A stretch of DNA of 64,000 nucleotides from assembly GCF_018446385.1 (NCBI RefSeq), contig NC_055987.1, positions 30,262,202-30,326,201 on the forward strand, in the 5' to 3' direction. Source of the DNA: Zingiber officinale. Taxonomy: Eukaryota > Streptophyta > Magnoliopsida > Zingiberales > Zingiberaceae. Position 1 is the stretch's first letter. The number at the start of each line of letters is the position of its first letter. This document shows, one piece after another, positions 21,114 to 31,942 of the stretch. The notes below the pieces were generated by a model that did not search any database, was not told the DNA's origin, and saw only the letters and a list, made by a program, of their open reading frames with translations. The position numbers and the translations under genes are program-made.

Positions 21114-22352
21114 TGTTGGATCGAAACGCGGTAGAGGGGGGGGGGGTGAATAGCGCTCGTGGCTATTTGTTCGATTCGTAAAATGTAAGAATTATCGGAG
21201 TAATTAAGCAGCGGAATAAAACAAAGTAAGCACACAGAGACAAGAGGATTTTTACTTCGTTCGGAGTCTTGATCGACTCCTACTCGAAGGCCCGTGATCC
21301 TTGATCACTTCCGGTGGGCAACAACTATAAGCTCGTTAAAAGATTACACTTATGAGTACAAATAAAAGCTATAAATATTATACCGACAACAAGAAATGCT
21401 AAATCTGAAGCTTCGGGTCGTCGGACACTTGTAGCAGCACTTCGGAACGTCTTTTGGAGCAGCACGTTGATGAAAGATCACTTGGAATTCATTATCTTGA
21501 AGTGCTGGTCGAAACCCCCTTATAAAGGGTGTTCAAGGCGCCTTGAAGGCTGTTCAAGGCGCCTCCAAGCTGCCTGGTCTTCCGCGTGGATCAAACCTGA
21601 CCTGGTCGAATTTCATCCATTCAAGGCGCCTTATGGCCCTCCCAAGGCGCCTTCTGCCTGCTTCAAGGCGCCTCCAATGGTGTTTCGCAGCCAGCTCAGC
21701 CTTTGCACCCGAGGCGCCTCCAAACTCCACAGAGGCGCCTCGGACACTGTTCATCCGAGGCTTTAGGTTGCTCCTTTGCTCCTGCAAGATACGTTAGTCC
21801 AAAACACTATCCTGCAACACAAAGTTAGCACAATAAACATTATTAAGGAAGTATAGACAGTCTCCGGACTGTCCGAGTCTGACTTCGGGTTTCCAACCGG
21901 AAACCCTAGGTCGACCCGACGCCTACTGTTCCCTCTACGGGAAACGCGTCCTCACCTACTCCTCTCAGGAGATTTACCTGTTGCCAGTCGATCCTCCAGA
22001 TCGACTGGGCTTTTGCTCGGCACTCGATGCTTCCGGACTTTCTGCTCGACATCCGCTTCCCGGCTAGTCCAGACTTTCACCTAGTTCGCGACACCAGGAC
22101 TTTCCACCTAGGGTTACCACCCCCTAGGACTTTTGCCTGAAGCCATCGACCTGCCAAGACTTTCCGCATAGGGTTACCACCCCCTATGACCTAGGGTTAC
22201 CGCCCCCTAGGGTTTTCCCTTTGCCTAACCGCGGCTAGGACTTTCCTGAGATCCTCAAGTAGACTCGTTAGACTACAAAAACATCTTAACTTTGAATTCT
22301 TTTGCCGTTATCAAAACACGAGTTCGATCGTCGGATGCTTCCCGCACCAACA
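21114..22352 (-). repeat. 5' LTR of element C
   Basis: 1,239 bp, nearly identical to 12527-13712 but 53 bp longer. The visible length differences are in the AGGCGCCT palindrome array (21533-21745), where this copy has seven palindromes against four in the 3' LTR. Confidence 0.95.
21533..21745. repeat. AGGCGCCT palindrome array in 5' LTR of C
   Basis: Seven copies of A/G-AGGCGCC-T/C, most within CAAGGCGCCTT contexts, at irregular 20-65-bp spacing. The partner LTR lacks a 23-bp segment carrying one copy and has lost bases of another. Confidence 0.8.
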
Positions 22353-22581
22353 TCCTCTACTATTTTTCTTTGCCCACTTGCCGGAAAACATACTGACTTG
22401 AGTGTTGGAGGGCCTTGCCAGGGACCCCTTCCCTAGTCTTTGGTCACTAATGCTTGTTAGATTGTCGGATTGTGCGCAGGATCGTTGAAGAGCTCCATTG
22501 TCGATTAAAGAAGTATTTTGTCGGTCAACAGACCATCCACTTGAGCCAGCGCACCATCTCTCTAGCCTTCAGATAGGATCA
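22353..22581 (+). repeat. LTR O, third segment, and LTR end
   Basis: This continues LTR O after the TCCTC duplication and ends CAGATAGGATCA, matching the end of solo LTR M. The adjoining bases AATTTAACGCAGTCTGTG look like a worn form of the gypsy primer-binding region TGGCGCCGTCTGTG. Confidence 0.55.
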
Positions 22582-22646
22582 AATTTAACGCAGTCTGTGA
22601 AAATCTTTGCTTGAATCTGAAGCTTTGAGATGGAAGAGGCTGGAAA
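22582..22646 (+). other. Start of the interior of element O
   Basis: A 65-base remnant after LTR O. It contains a GAGATGGAAG start-like motif and is cut by the LTR of chromovirus E at 22647. Confidence 0.4.
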
Positions 22647-25640
22647 TGTCACGCCCCAGGTAGTCCCTGCCAGAAGAAATTTTGACAACATCTCGCTTGT
22701 ACAGGTGACAATATGAAACTTCCTACAATGCCCTCAGAGCCATATATACCTCGGCCAACACGGCCGGAACAATACAATAAAGAAAATAAGCAAGTACCCA
22801 CGCAGTTTAATAATAATAACCAAACTACAACAACGATAAGAAAAATCATTTCAAATATCCTACTCAACTACACCCATAAAACACAAATATGATATCCTAC
22901 TCAACTACACCCATAAAACACAAATCACCAGCATACATCCAAACGAAAACCCATCGATAATAAGGGATCGTACAAAAATTTCAAATGCCAAAATATACAA
23001 GTCTGAAATTATAGACAATAACATAATAAGAAAAACCAAAATGTGCGAACTCATCGCGACGCGAAGTGGTGGGGGACTAGCGACTGGAACCTCCTGAACA
23101 GCCTCAACCTGAAAATAGCAATAACTGGGTGTGAGTCCAACACTCAGCGGATACCAAGTTGACATGTGTAGTAAATAATAACCAGCAGTAATAAATATGT
23201 GTACAGTCTCTAGAAGTAATGAAACAATGCACAACTGAAGATAAGGGAGAAACTGTACTCACCAGGACCTCCTATCAAGATAATAAGGTCATCAGACCAG
23301 AAATACATGTCCCTGTATGCATGTCAATCATATGCATCCATTCAATATGCAGCAAATAAAGTGCAGCAAACACAAGCAATAAATGTATCATGCATATGAT
23401 GCCAATGACATGTCCTGATCACCTCTGACGCTAGTTAGCCATCTCACACACGATGATGAGACCGAGTGGGTAGGGCTGTGACAACTGTGCACTCTGTCGT
23501 CATTGCTCCTGATGAGTGACCGAGTGGACGGGATACTGTCAGAGTACACCTATCCACCTACCCCAAATCATAAGTGGGGGAGCGCAATGCTCTCATCTCC
23601 CTGAGATAATCCAGAGGAGGGATCCATGTCGGCTACCACGCTACATCACACTACCCATGAGAGGACCAACGGAGCCAAACAGAGCAAATCTGTCTGCCGG
23701 CTAACACGCTGCGTCACACTACCCAAAAGTGGACCAGCAGAGCTTAACAGAGCATAAATGCCACACACCCTGCCTGATATACCACTAACCCATGAGTGGT
23801 TGTGTGTGCATATCCATGTAACTGGCGATGCACTCAACAATAATAGAGCCAACTATCGCACAGCATGCAATCATGCGAGATGGTGCATGACACTGAGCAT
23901 AGAAATATCCTGATCATATCTACCTCCATAAAATCATATATCGAATACGTGGATCAAATAATATGATTTACGTACATAGGTCAGGTATGGTATCTAACCA
24001 GTCCGGTATATCATAAGGCATGACATGTCACTACCTCTATAACATAAATAATACACAGGGCATGAATGCTAAAAAAGTAACAAACAAAACATGCTCGGAA
24101 ACAAATAGTGACATGCCGATGCAGATATAAACATAATTATTACTACTTGCTAAAATCTACTAAACATATCAACATGACATATCAAAATATATAAGTCAAG
24201 GTACCCGCCTCCAATGTAGATCGAGCTAATCAACCTCCATGTCGAAGTGCTCGTCCCGAATCCGAATTCTATAATAACATACATATAATTTAGCTAATTC
24301 CAAATGTAACTAGCTAAACTAAATTCCTAATTTTATTAGGAACCTCCATTTGGATTGTTCTAAACAATCCAACCAAATTAACTAACCCAAATGGGATCCA
24401 ACTTACTCATTTATCAATCCAATACAAACTAATCATCAATTAACTCATATGTTAATTTCCTCAACTCATAATAAATTTCAGCCTATTAATCTCTAACAGA
24501 AGTAGAGCTAAATCTTAGTTATTACCCAATCTACCTAGATATGGTGACTGCGATGGCCAAAGATGGAACAGAGGGACTCGGTGAAAGGGATTTGAACTGT
24601 TGCCCGACGCACAGAAAGGAGACAGCTTGGCTGGACTGTTCATGAAGTGAAATGGACTGAGCTACAATGGTCGGGCAAATAACAAACCTCAATATCTCAA
24701 CCAGCAAACTGAAATCAAATTGATGCTACATCTACTGCCAAGCATTTCTTACAAAAATATGATATCTTAGTTGCTGAACCACTACTGGAGAAAACCACCG
24801 TCCAGCTATCCCTCAAATCTGCTCGCCAAAAGCCCTAAACTGGATCCACCAAACCCTACACATGCTGGACAAATCCACTAAACGGATCAAGAAGAGGAGA
24901 TCACGAATTCAATCAAGAATCTACACATAACTGAAGACCATCATCCAATTAGCTTCCCTTACCTCTAAGATCTCAGCTAGGGCACGGGTGTCGCGCCTCA
25001 GATTAGGACAACGAGAACTCAACTGGAGCTAGGGAAATCGGATGGATCTGGGGCGATCAGTGGATCCATGTTGGCGAGGAGGAGTCCTTCTACAAGTGCT
25101 CGATGAGGCGGTGGAGTAGAGATTAGGGCACGACTACTGTGGCTAGGCCATAGGAAGAACGACAACTCGGCAGTGGCTTGCCCTCGGGTACTAACATCAA
25201 TGGGGATTCACCGACGACGACAATGGTGCACGACGTCGGGCGATGTAGAGAAGTCGGGAGAGAAGGAAGATCGGCAGAGGCAGAGGAGATCGAGAGAAGA
25301 AGTGACCAACTTCCCCTTGTTTGCCCCTTTTGTCCACGAGAGAGTAGAGGAAGCGTCTCGGCGGCGCCGTCGGTTGGAGGAGATGAAGAGGCGAAGAAGA
25401 AACGACATCGGGAGCTTGTAGGGCACGGGCCAGGTGAGGGAAAAGGAAAGAAAACGAAAATAGAAAAAAAAATAATAATAAGAAAAATCAAATATTTCCT
25501 CGCTTAAATAGGGTAGCCTAAATAGGCTTTCCCGTGGCCCAATATTTATCCCCGTAACCTAAGTCATACGAGCTTCGAAAAATTTCTAAAAATTTTGAAA
25601 AATTTCCTTATGGTTATTCACCCTTTTCCGATATTTTACA
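22647..25640 (-). repeat. 3' LTR of chromovirus E (3 kb)
   Basis: On the minus strand it begins TGTAAAATATCGG at 25640, just after a purine tract (25641-25653), and ends CCTGGGGCGTGACA at 22647. It contains a GC-rich, gene-like leader stretch at 25040-25450 whose open frames look incidental. No second copy is in the window, so the left end is inferred from the TG...CA ends. Confidence 0.75.
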
Positions 25641-25779
25641 TTCTCCTCCACTAATAAAAATTTGGTCCCCAAATTTTTGTTATTACCATCAGCAAGTACT
25701 AACAACAAATAAAGAATATAAATGTTGAACGGTAAATTAACCCATATAACTCAAGTGAAAAAGTAGGGGTATCGAGCTC

Positions 25780-28344
25780 GAATCGTATCCTCGAGCTCCT
25801 AGGTAGCCTCCTCGTAGGTAACGTCAGGCTGAATAGGAACTGGTATATCTGACAGCACATGTGCTGGGTCGGCTACGTATCTCCTCAGCATAGATACATG
25901 AATACGTCGTGCACGCCTGCCAGAGCCGGTGGTAGCGTCAGGCGATAAGCTACTGCTCCAATCCTCTCTAAGATCTGGAAATGTCCAATCTATCGTGCAG
26001 CTAGCTTACCTTTGAGGCCAAATCTCTTCACCCCTTTCGTGGGTGAAGCTCTCAGAAAAACATGATCGCCAGTAGAGAACTCCAGGGGTCTCCGTCTCCG
26101 ATCAACATAACTCTTCTAGCGGTCCTGCGCCTCTGACATCCTCCGTTTGATAGTACGAACCAACTCTGCCTCCTGCTGAGCTCTATCAGGCCCTAGCAAC
26201 TAGCCCTCCCCAACCTCCTCCCAAAGGGTGGGTGTCCGACAAGGCCTACCATACAAAGCTTCAAATGATGCCATCTAGATAGCCAATGAAACTGTTGTTG
26301 TAGGCGAACTCTACCAATGGTAAATGGTCCTCCCAACTGCCTCCGAAATCCAAAACACAAGACCTCAGCAAGTTCTCTAGAGTTTGAATGGTCCACTTTG
26401 ACTGTCCATCTGTATGCGGATGGAAAGCTATACTGAAATGGAGCTGAGTGTCCAAGGCCTGCTGCAGACTTTGCTAGAATCGGGATGTGAACCGAGGGTC
26501 TCTATCCGAAATAATACTCAATGGAACACCATGCAATCTGATGACCTCTTGGCAATACAGATCTGCCAATCGATCCAGGGAATCAATTTTCCGGATCGCT
26601 AAGAAGTGTGCCGATTTGGTTAATCGATCAACGATTACCCAAATCGCGTCATAGCCTCATCATGTCCTAGGCAATCTCACCACAAAATCCATGGTAATAT
26701 GTTCTCATTTCCACTCAAGAATAGAAATCCGCTGAAGTAATCTGGCAGGTCTCTGGTGCTCAGCCTTCACCTGCTGACAGATAAGACATCTAGCTACAAA
26801 TTCCACGATGTCTTTCTTCATGCTGTTCCACCAGTAGGAACGTCTCAAATCCCGATACATGCCGGTCCCGCCTGGGTGGATAGCAAATCGGGAGCGATGA
26901 GTCTCCTGAAGTAGCTCCTGCAAGATCGGATGAGACTGAGGTACTCATAATCTGCCTCGGAAATATATAATACCCTCCTCATCTCGTGTGAACTCGGTCT
27001 ACTGCCCGGAAGCTATCTGGCTGCCAATGGACTGTAAGTGCTGATCACCGGTTTGGGCCTCTCGGATCCTCATCCTGATTGACGACTGAGCAACCATGGT
27101 AACCAACATACCCTGCTCTGTCCGTCCCTGCTCCTGAAGGCCCAACTCGGAAAAACCCTGAATCAAGTCCGTGACTGAAGCTCGGTGGCAAGCCAAAGTC
27201 CCTCTGGACTTCCTGCTGAGTGCATCGGCAACCACATTAGCTCTCCCCGGGTGGTAGCTAATGGTACAATTATAATCCTTCAGGAACTCCATCCATCTCC
27301 TCTATCGGAGATTAAGCTCCTTCTGGGTGAACATATATTTGAGATTCTTATGATCAGTAGGAATATCAAAGGTAATGTCGTACAGATGATGTCGCCAAAT
27401 CTTCAAAGCAAATATAATGGCGGCCAACTCCAGATCATGAACTGGGTAGTTCTTCTCATGCTCCTTCAACTGTCGAGAAGCATAGGGGACTACCCTGCCG
27501 TGCTGCATCAGAGCAGCACCCAAACCCTAAATAGATGCGTCGGTATAGAGTACGAATCCGTCCTCTCCAGAAGGCAAAACCAAAACTGGTGCCAACACTA
27601 ATCTCCGCTTCAGCTCTTGAACGTTGGTCTTGCAAGCTTCTGTCCAAGTGAACTTCACGCCTTTCCTGGTCAGGCGTGTCAGCGGCACAGCAATCCAGGA
27701 GAAACCCTCGACGAACCGTCTGTAATATCCAGCTAGTCCCAAAAAACTATGGATCTCCTGTACTGATTTCGATTGCTCCCAACTAGTGACAGCCTTGATC
27801 TTCTGAGGATCTACTGAAATACCTCGGGTAGAGACCACGTGTCCCTGAAAACTGACTGAAGATAACCAGAAGGCACACTTGTTGAACTTCGTGTATACCT
27901 AATGTCGTCGAAGACTCTCCAAGACTGTGCGAAGATGTTGCACATGTTCCTCCTCGAAACGTGAGTAGACCAATATGTCATCGATGAAAATGATAACAAA
28001 TTGATCAAGATACTCCAGGAAGGCGTGGTTCATCAGATCCATAAATACCGCTGGAGCATTGGTAAGCCCAAATGGCATTACCAAAAACTTATAATGGTTG
28101 TATCTGGAATGAAATGTTGTCTTCTGAATATCAGATTCTTTGACTCTCAGCTGATGATATCCAGACTGCACATCAATCTTAGAATATACTGATGTATTTC
28201 TGAGTTGATCAAACAAATCCTTGATCCATGGTAAGGGGTACTTATTTCTGATGGTCACTACATTCAGCTGTCTGTAATCAATGCACAACCTCATAGTACC
28301 ATCCTTTTTCTTGACGAACAATACCGGAGAACCCCACAGAGAAA
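25780..28344 (-). pseudogene. pol of chromovirus E, many stops
   Basis: The fragments read in order. Reverse transcriptase runs from the [19 protein letters not shown] motif (28321) through [12 protein letters not shown] to the catalytic IDDILVYS (near 27965). RNase H follows (27838-27302; DASIxGLGAAL and [13 protein letters not shown] motifs). The integrase zinc finger (HPGGTGMYRD, CLICQQVK near 26800), integrase core (SDRDPRF near 26490; FHPHTDGQ near 26420) and C-terminal VSMLRRYV (near 25895) complete it. At least eight in-frame stops occur, mostly at positions expected to be CAG, CGA or TGG. In the chromodomain the sequence passes straight from TYEE to EEATxELED-like residues, so most of that domain seems deleted. 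The frame also shifts around 26190-26040. Clearly dead. Confidence 0.85.
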
Positions 28345-28670
28345 TTGATTAACTCCTTAGCATATTTAGTTTGATAAATGTAGATTCCATCTTTGGTTTG
28401 TTTTATTTGTAAGCCTAAGAAAAAATTGAGTTCTCCGACCATGCTCATTTCAAATTCACTTTCCATTAATTTAACAAATTCCTTCAAAAATTTTGAATTA
28501 GTTGAACCAAAGATTATGTCGTCAACATAGATTTGGGCGATAAAGATATCTTTTTCTATAGTTTTTACGAACAAGGTCGGATCGATTTGACCTTGGTTAA
28601 AGTCTTTGGAAATTAAGTAATTAGATAATCTTTCATACCATGCTCTTGGGGCTTGTTTTAGTCCATATAA
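28345..28670 (-). pseudogene. 326-bp Sirevirus RT fragment between E and J
   Basis: This stretch matches 15341-15666 of element C over its full length with no gaps and only two base differences by eye (A/G and T/G). It encodes part of the reverse transcriptase including YVDDIIFGS. Chromovirus RT sequence lies directly to its right on the minus strand and LTR J lies to its left. It carries neither terminal repeat nor primer-binding site. It is most simply a captured patch joining two broken ends; an assembly artefact is the main alternative. Confidence 0.85.
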
Positions 28671-29599
28671 GTACAATCACTAGCAATTCGAATATAATTA
28701 CAAAAATGAATACAGGAAATGCTAGTGAAACAAAGTAATATCGACAAAGAAATTAACTAAAAACCGAAGGAGCACTTTGTCGGAGCTTTGTTGGCGTCGC
28801 AGGAACGTAGAGCAGCAGGACCAGCAGTAGAAGAGTTCTCAGATTGATTGTTGAAGAAGCTCCATCCCTGGGGCTTCTTTTATATGCCCGGCGCTGGATC
28901 CCCGGCGCCAGTGCGACGTGGCGGCTCTAATCAGAACTCCACGTGGCGACGACTCGGCCTGGATAAAATTCACCTCGGGCACGGATCCCTTCCGCCGGAC
29001 CTCTTCGAAACTTCCTTTCTGCAAGAGTTAGTCAGAGGCACATATGTATTACGCAACACAGTTGTTAGCACAATTTATGAAATAGAATTAACGGTAAAAA
29101 ATATGACTTAGATTCCTCCTCGAGACCGGAATCTAGTCACGATCTCGACTTAGATATCCGAAATGGATCTAAGCCGGATCGACGCCTAATGTTCCCTTCC
29201 CGGGAACGCGTCCTTGCAGTCACTCCCCTCCAGTGACTTACCTCACTTACCTGCCAGACGTCCGGTCAGCCCGTCGACCCATCTGGACTTCTCGCCAGCT
29301 ATCCGGTCAGCCCGTTGACCTAGCTGGACTTCTTGCCAAGCGTCTGGTCAGCCCGTCGACCCGCTTGGACTTCTCGCCAGCTATCCGGTCAGCCCGTCGA
29401 CCTAACTGGACTTCTCGCCAGCTATCCGGTCAGCCCGTCGACCTAGCTGGACTTCTTGCCAGACATCCGGTCAGCCCGTCGACCTGTCTGGACTTCTCCT
29501 GCACACTCGATCAAAGTGTCAGACAACAACAAAACTAACTTAACCCATTTGTCATTCATCAAAACTTAGGTTAGACCGTTAGTGCTACCCGCACCAACA
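28671..29599 (-). repeat. Copia LTR J, truncated
   Basis: The right end reads TGTTGGTGCGGG on the minus strand, a true LTR tip resembling that of C. Blocks shared with LTR C include GACGCCTA, GTTCCC...GGGAA and CGCGTCCT, followed by a hairpin array. The other end is missing at 28671. It abuts the truncated 5' LTR of D, so it probably inserted there. Confidence 0.75.
29253..29498. repeat. Six-unit 41-bp hairpin array with covarying stems
   Basis: Each unit is GCC-arm, TCCGGTCAGCCCGTCGACC, arm', then ACTTCTC/T. The arms are CCAGACG/CATCTGG, CCAGCTA/TAGCTGG, CCAAGCG/CGCTTGG, CCAGCTA/TAACTGG, CCAGCTA/TAGCTGG and CCAGACA/TGTCTGG. Arm sequences change between units but stay complementary in four units, with one mismatch each in the other two. 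The inner GGTC/GACC can extend the stem. Confidence 0.88.
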
Positions 29600-30447
29600 G
29601 GCAGTCCGAGGGACGAGGTGCTGCGGAAGAGTACACCGGCGTACGAGAAGGAAGCGCTCGGTGGTTCCGAGGGACGAAAGCCAGAGCGGAAGATTGCTCG
29701 GGGAGTAAGAGACGCAGCTAGCGAGAAGGTCGACGACCGAGGGACGAAGACTGCGGATGAGTACGCTGGCGGACGAGAAGGAAATACGCGGCAATTCCGA
29801 GGGACGAGAAGCCGGAGGGAAGCCCGCTCGAGAAGACCGGAAGTTGGGTTCGAGTGAACCCTTTTCCGGATGGCAGAGATCACCCAAGTGAGCGGATCCG
29901 GAGGAAAAGAACCGGACTGAGGCGGGACTGAACCAGAGAAGAGGTCCCGGACGAAAAAGTCAATGGCTGTTGACTTTGGGCTCCGGGGCGCCCGGAACAG
30001 TCCGGGGCGCCCGGACCCTGATTTTGACCAAGATCGCGATTTACGCGATCTGAACGTTGGGGGATAAAATTTTATCCCCCCAGGGCTCCCAGAACCCTTC
30101 CAGGCGCCCCGACCAAGGCTATAAATATAGCCTTGGTCCAGAAGCTAATCATCAGTTCAGAAATTGTATCAACACTTGTGTGCTTCCACTGCTTTGATTA
30201 GTTTCTTTCTTTTTGTGCCTACACTGCTGTAAACGAGGCTTCTCCGCCTGAAGGAGTTCTAAGTGCAATCATCTTCCTTGGATTAACAACCTCCCCGGTT
30301 GTAACCAAGTTAAATCCGGTGCCTCGTTTTTATGCTTTATTTTCTGCTTAATCTATTTTTCAAGTGTTAGCTTAATTGTTCGAGAAAGGGTTGTGTTTTA
30401 TTCAGGGCTATTCAACCCCCCCTTCTAGCCGGCCCAACGGTCCTACA
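29600..30447 (+). repeat. 5' LTR of element D (left end missing)
   Basis: Nearly identical to the matching part of 32649-33654. It carries the perfect TATA palindrome (30111-30138), a GGGGGATAAAA/TTTTATCCCCC palindrome just upstream, and GGGCGCCC palindromes. Confidence 0.9.
30111..30138 (+). promoter_or_regulatory. TATA box of D in a perfect 28-bp palindrome
   Basis: GACCAAGGCTATA, AA, TATAGCCTTGGTC: 13-base perfect arms with the TATAAATA core at the centre. Repeated exactly in the 3' LTR at 33319-33346. Confidence 0.75.
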
Positions 30448-30449
30448 AG

Positions 30450-30461
30450 TGGTATCAGAGC
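30450..30461 (+). other. Primer-binding site of D (tRNA-iMet)
   Basis: TGGTATCAGAGC two bases after the 5' LTR end CCTACA. Confidence 0.92.
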
Positions 30462-30503
30462 CGAGACGCTTCAGGAGGACTAACCGCCGAACGAAGCAAC
30501 GAG

Positions 30504-31942
30504 ATGGCCGGATCTAACATCCACCCACCAAAATTCGAGGGGGACTTTGCAAGCTGGAAGAAGCACATGGAGGTATTTTTCGGCACCGATTTTGATTTAT
30601 TACTAATAATGGAACTCGGTTTTGAAGCTCCCAAGGGCAAAGCGAAAAATCAATGGACAAAGAAAGAGCAGGCCGAGTACGTGGCAAACAAGAAAGCAGA
30701 ATTCCATTTGCTAACCGTACTTCCGCCACAAGAAGTCAACCGTGTCGGCACCTACAACTCGGCAAAGGAGCTTTGGGAGAAGTTCCTTGAATTACACGAA
30801 GGAACATCCGAAGCCAAGCTTGCGAGACGGGACTTACTTCGCAACCAGCTCACCAACCTCCGTCTTGAAGAAGGTGAAACAATTGCACATCTACACTCAA
30901 GGATACAGGAGCTCATCATCGGACTTTCGAATCTCGGAGAAGAGGTAAGTAACCGAGATTCGCTCAGGTACGCTTTAAATTCCTTCCCTAGAAATTCAAA
31001 ATGGGCATCACTAGTAGATGCTTTTTACATTTCGAAGGACTTAGAAAAAAATTTCATTAGAAGAATTTTTTTCAACATTTGAAGTGCATGAGTCAAGATG
31101 CGCAGGAATGAGGGAGCCAAAGAACAACGTCGCCCTCAAAGCTTCGAGAGACGAACTTGAATCGGAATCTTCTCTCGACGACGAAGAAATGGTAATGATG
31201 GTAAGACGATTTAAGAAGTTATACAATTCTAGAAAAACTAACCATCCACAGGGTAGAAAGAAAAGAACGATCCGCTGCTACCATTGCGACGAAGAAGGGC
31301 ATGTCAAGGACAACTGCCCAAGTGAAGAACAAAGACAAGGGTAAGAAGCTTATCCAAAAGCGAAGGCCCTGAAGGCGGCGTGGGACGATACCTCGTCCGA
31401 ATCGGAAGTCGAAGCTTTCTCGGACTCGCATCGATGGCGAGTCATCAAGACAACGACTGCGATTCAAGCTCTTCCGAAATGAGCATCGAGAGCATCGATG
31501 AAGGGGAGACATCAAGAAAGCGGCTCGGGGAGAAACGGACAACGAGATCGACAAGGTAAGTCAGGTACGATCTCTTCCTCCCGATAAAATGTTTAAATTT
31601 GTTAAACTTTTAACAAAAGATTGCTGCAAATTAGAAAGTGAAAATAAAAATTTAAAAGTAATTCTAGCTAAGTCTTGTCCCTTAGAAGAATTAGATAAAT
31701 TAAAACTAGCATATGAAAAATTGAAACTTGAAAATGATGATTTGAAAATTCAAGTAGATAACTTGAAAAACCATGCATGTTCATCTAAAACCAATGTTAG
31801 AAGATTTAATAATTTAAATTGGTACTTTAAATATCACCCTGGACAAATTAGGAACATTTCAAGAAAATATGTTCCTAAAAACTTTTTAGTTAATCCAGTA
31901 GGTTGGAACCTATATTGGGTTCCTAAATCATGCTTAAATTAA
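30504..31942 (+). pseudogene. gag of element D, frameshifted
   Basis: The frame opens at an ATG at 30504 (MAGSNIHPPKFEGDF) and covers the UBN2-type gag domain, including SAKELWEKFLELHEGTSEAK near residue 88. A frameshift near 31050, in an A-rich run, ends it early; the correct frame resumes by 31084. The zinc knuckle CYHCDEEGHVKDNC lies at about 31276-31317. A second frame disturbance follows in the acidic region (31345-31588). The last part (31589-31942) is a lysine/glutamate-rich likely coiled coil ending YWVPKSCLN, as in A. Overall length and order match A's gag, so this is a full-length gag damaged by small indels. Confidence 0.85.

Larger units (their letters stand above)
12527..22352 (-). 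mobile_element. Complete Sirevirus-lineage copia element C
   Basis: This 9,826-bp element has a perfect TCCTC duplication at 12522-12526 and 22353-22357. On the minus strand it has a 1,239-bp 5' LTR, iMet primer-binding site, intact 551-aa gag, a 1.6-kb AT-rich spacer, protease-integrase-RT-RNase H, a noncoding 3' region with repeated CTCCCCC tracts, and a 1,186-bp 3' LTR. The protein motifs and repeated polypurine tracts fit Sireviruses. The LTRs are very similar apart from their GC-palindrome array. Two nonsense codons in pol make it non-autonomous now, but it is the best candidate relative of the helper for the gag-only elements. Confidence 0.95.
22647..28344 (-). mobile_element. Chromovirus (Ty3/gypsy) E, 3' half only
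   Basis: On the minus strand: reverse transcriptase (starting mid-domain), RNase H, integrase, chromodomain end, polypurine tract, 2,994-bp 3' LTR. Gag, protease, the start of RT and the 5' LTR are missing because the sequence breaks at 28344, where a Sirevirus fragment begins. The element is inserted in the interior of element O. Confidence 0.85.

Noticed and set aside
25123..25510. Overlapping open frames on both strands
   Set aside because: They lie in the GC-rich leader part of the 3-kb LTR of E, overlap each other in all directions, and match no family. They are probably incidental.
29253..29498. CRISPR-like appearance: regular repeats with varying segments
   Set aside because: The varying segments are seven-base complementary arms, not unique spacers. 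The array lies in an LTR of a plant retroelement and no cas genes are present.
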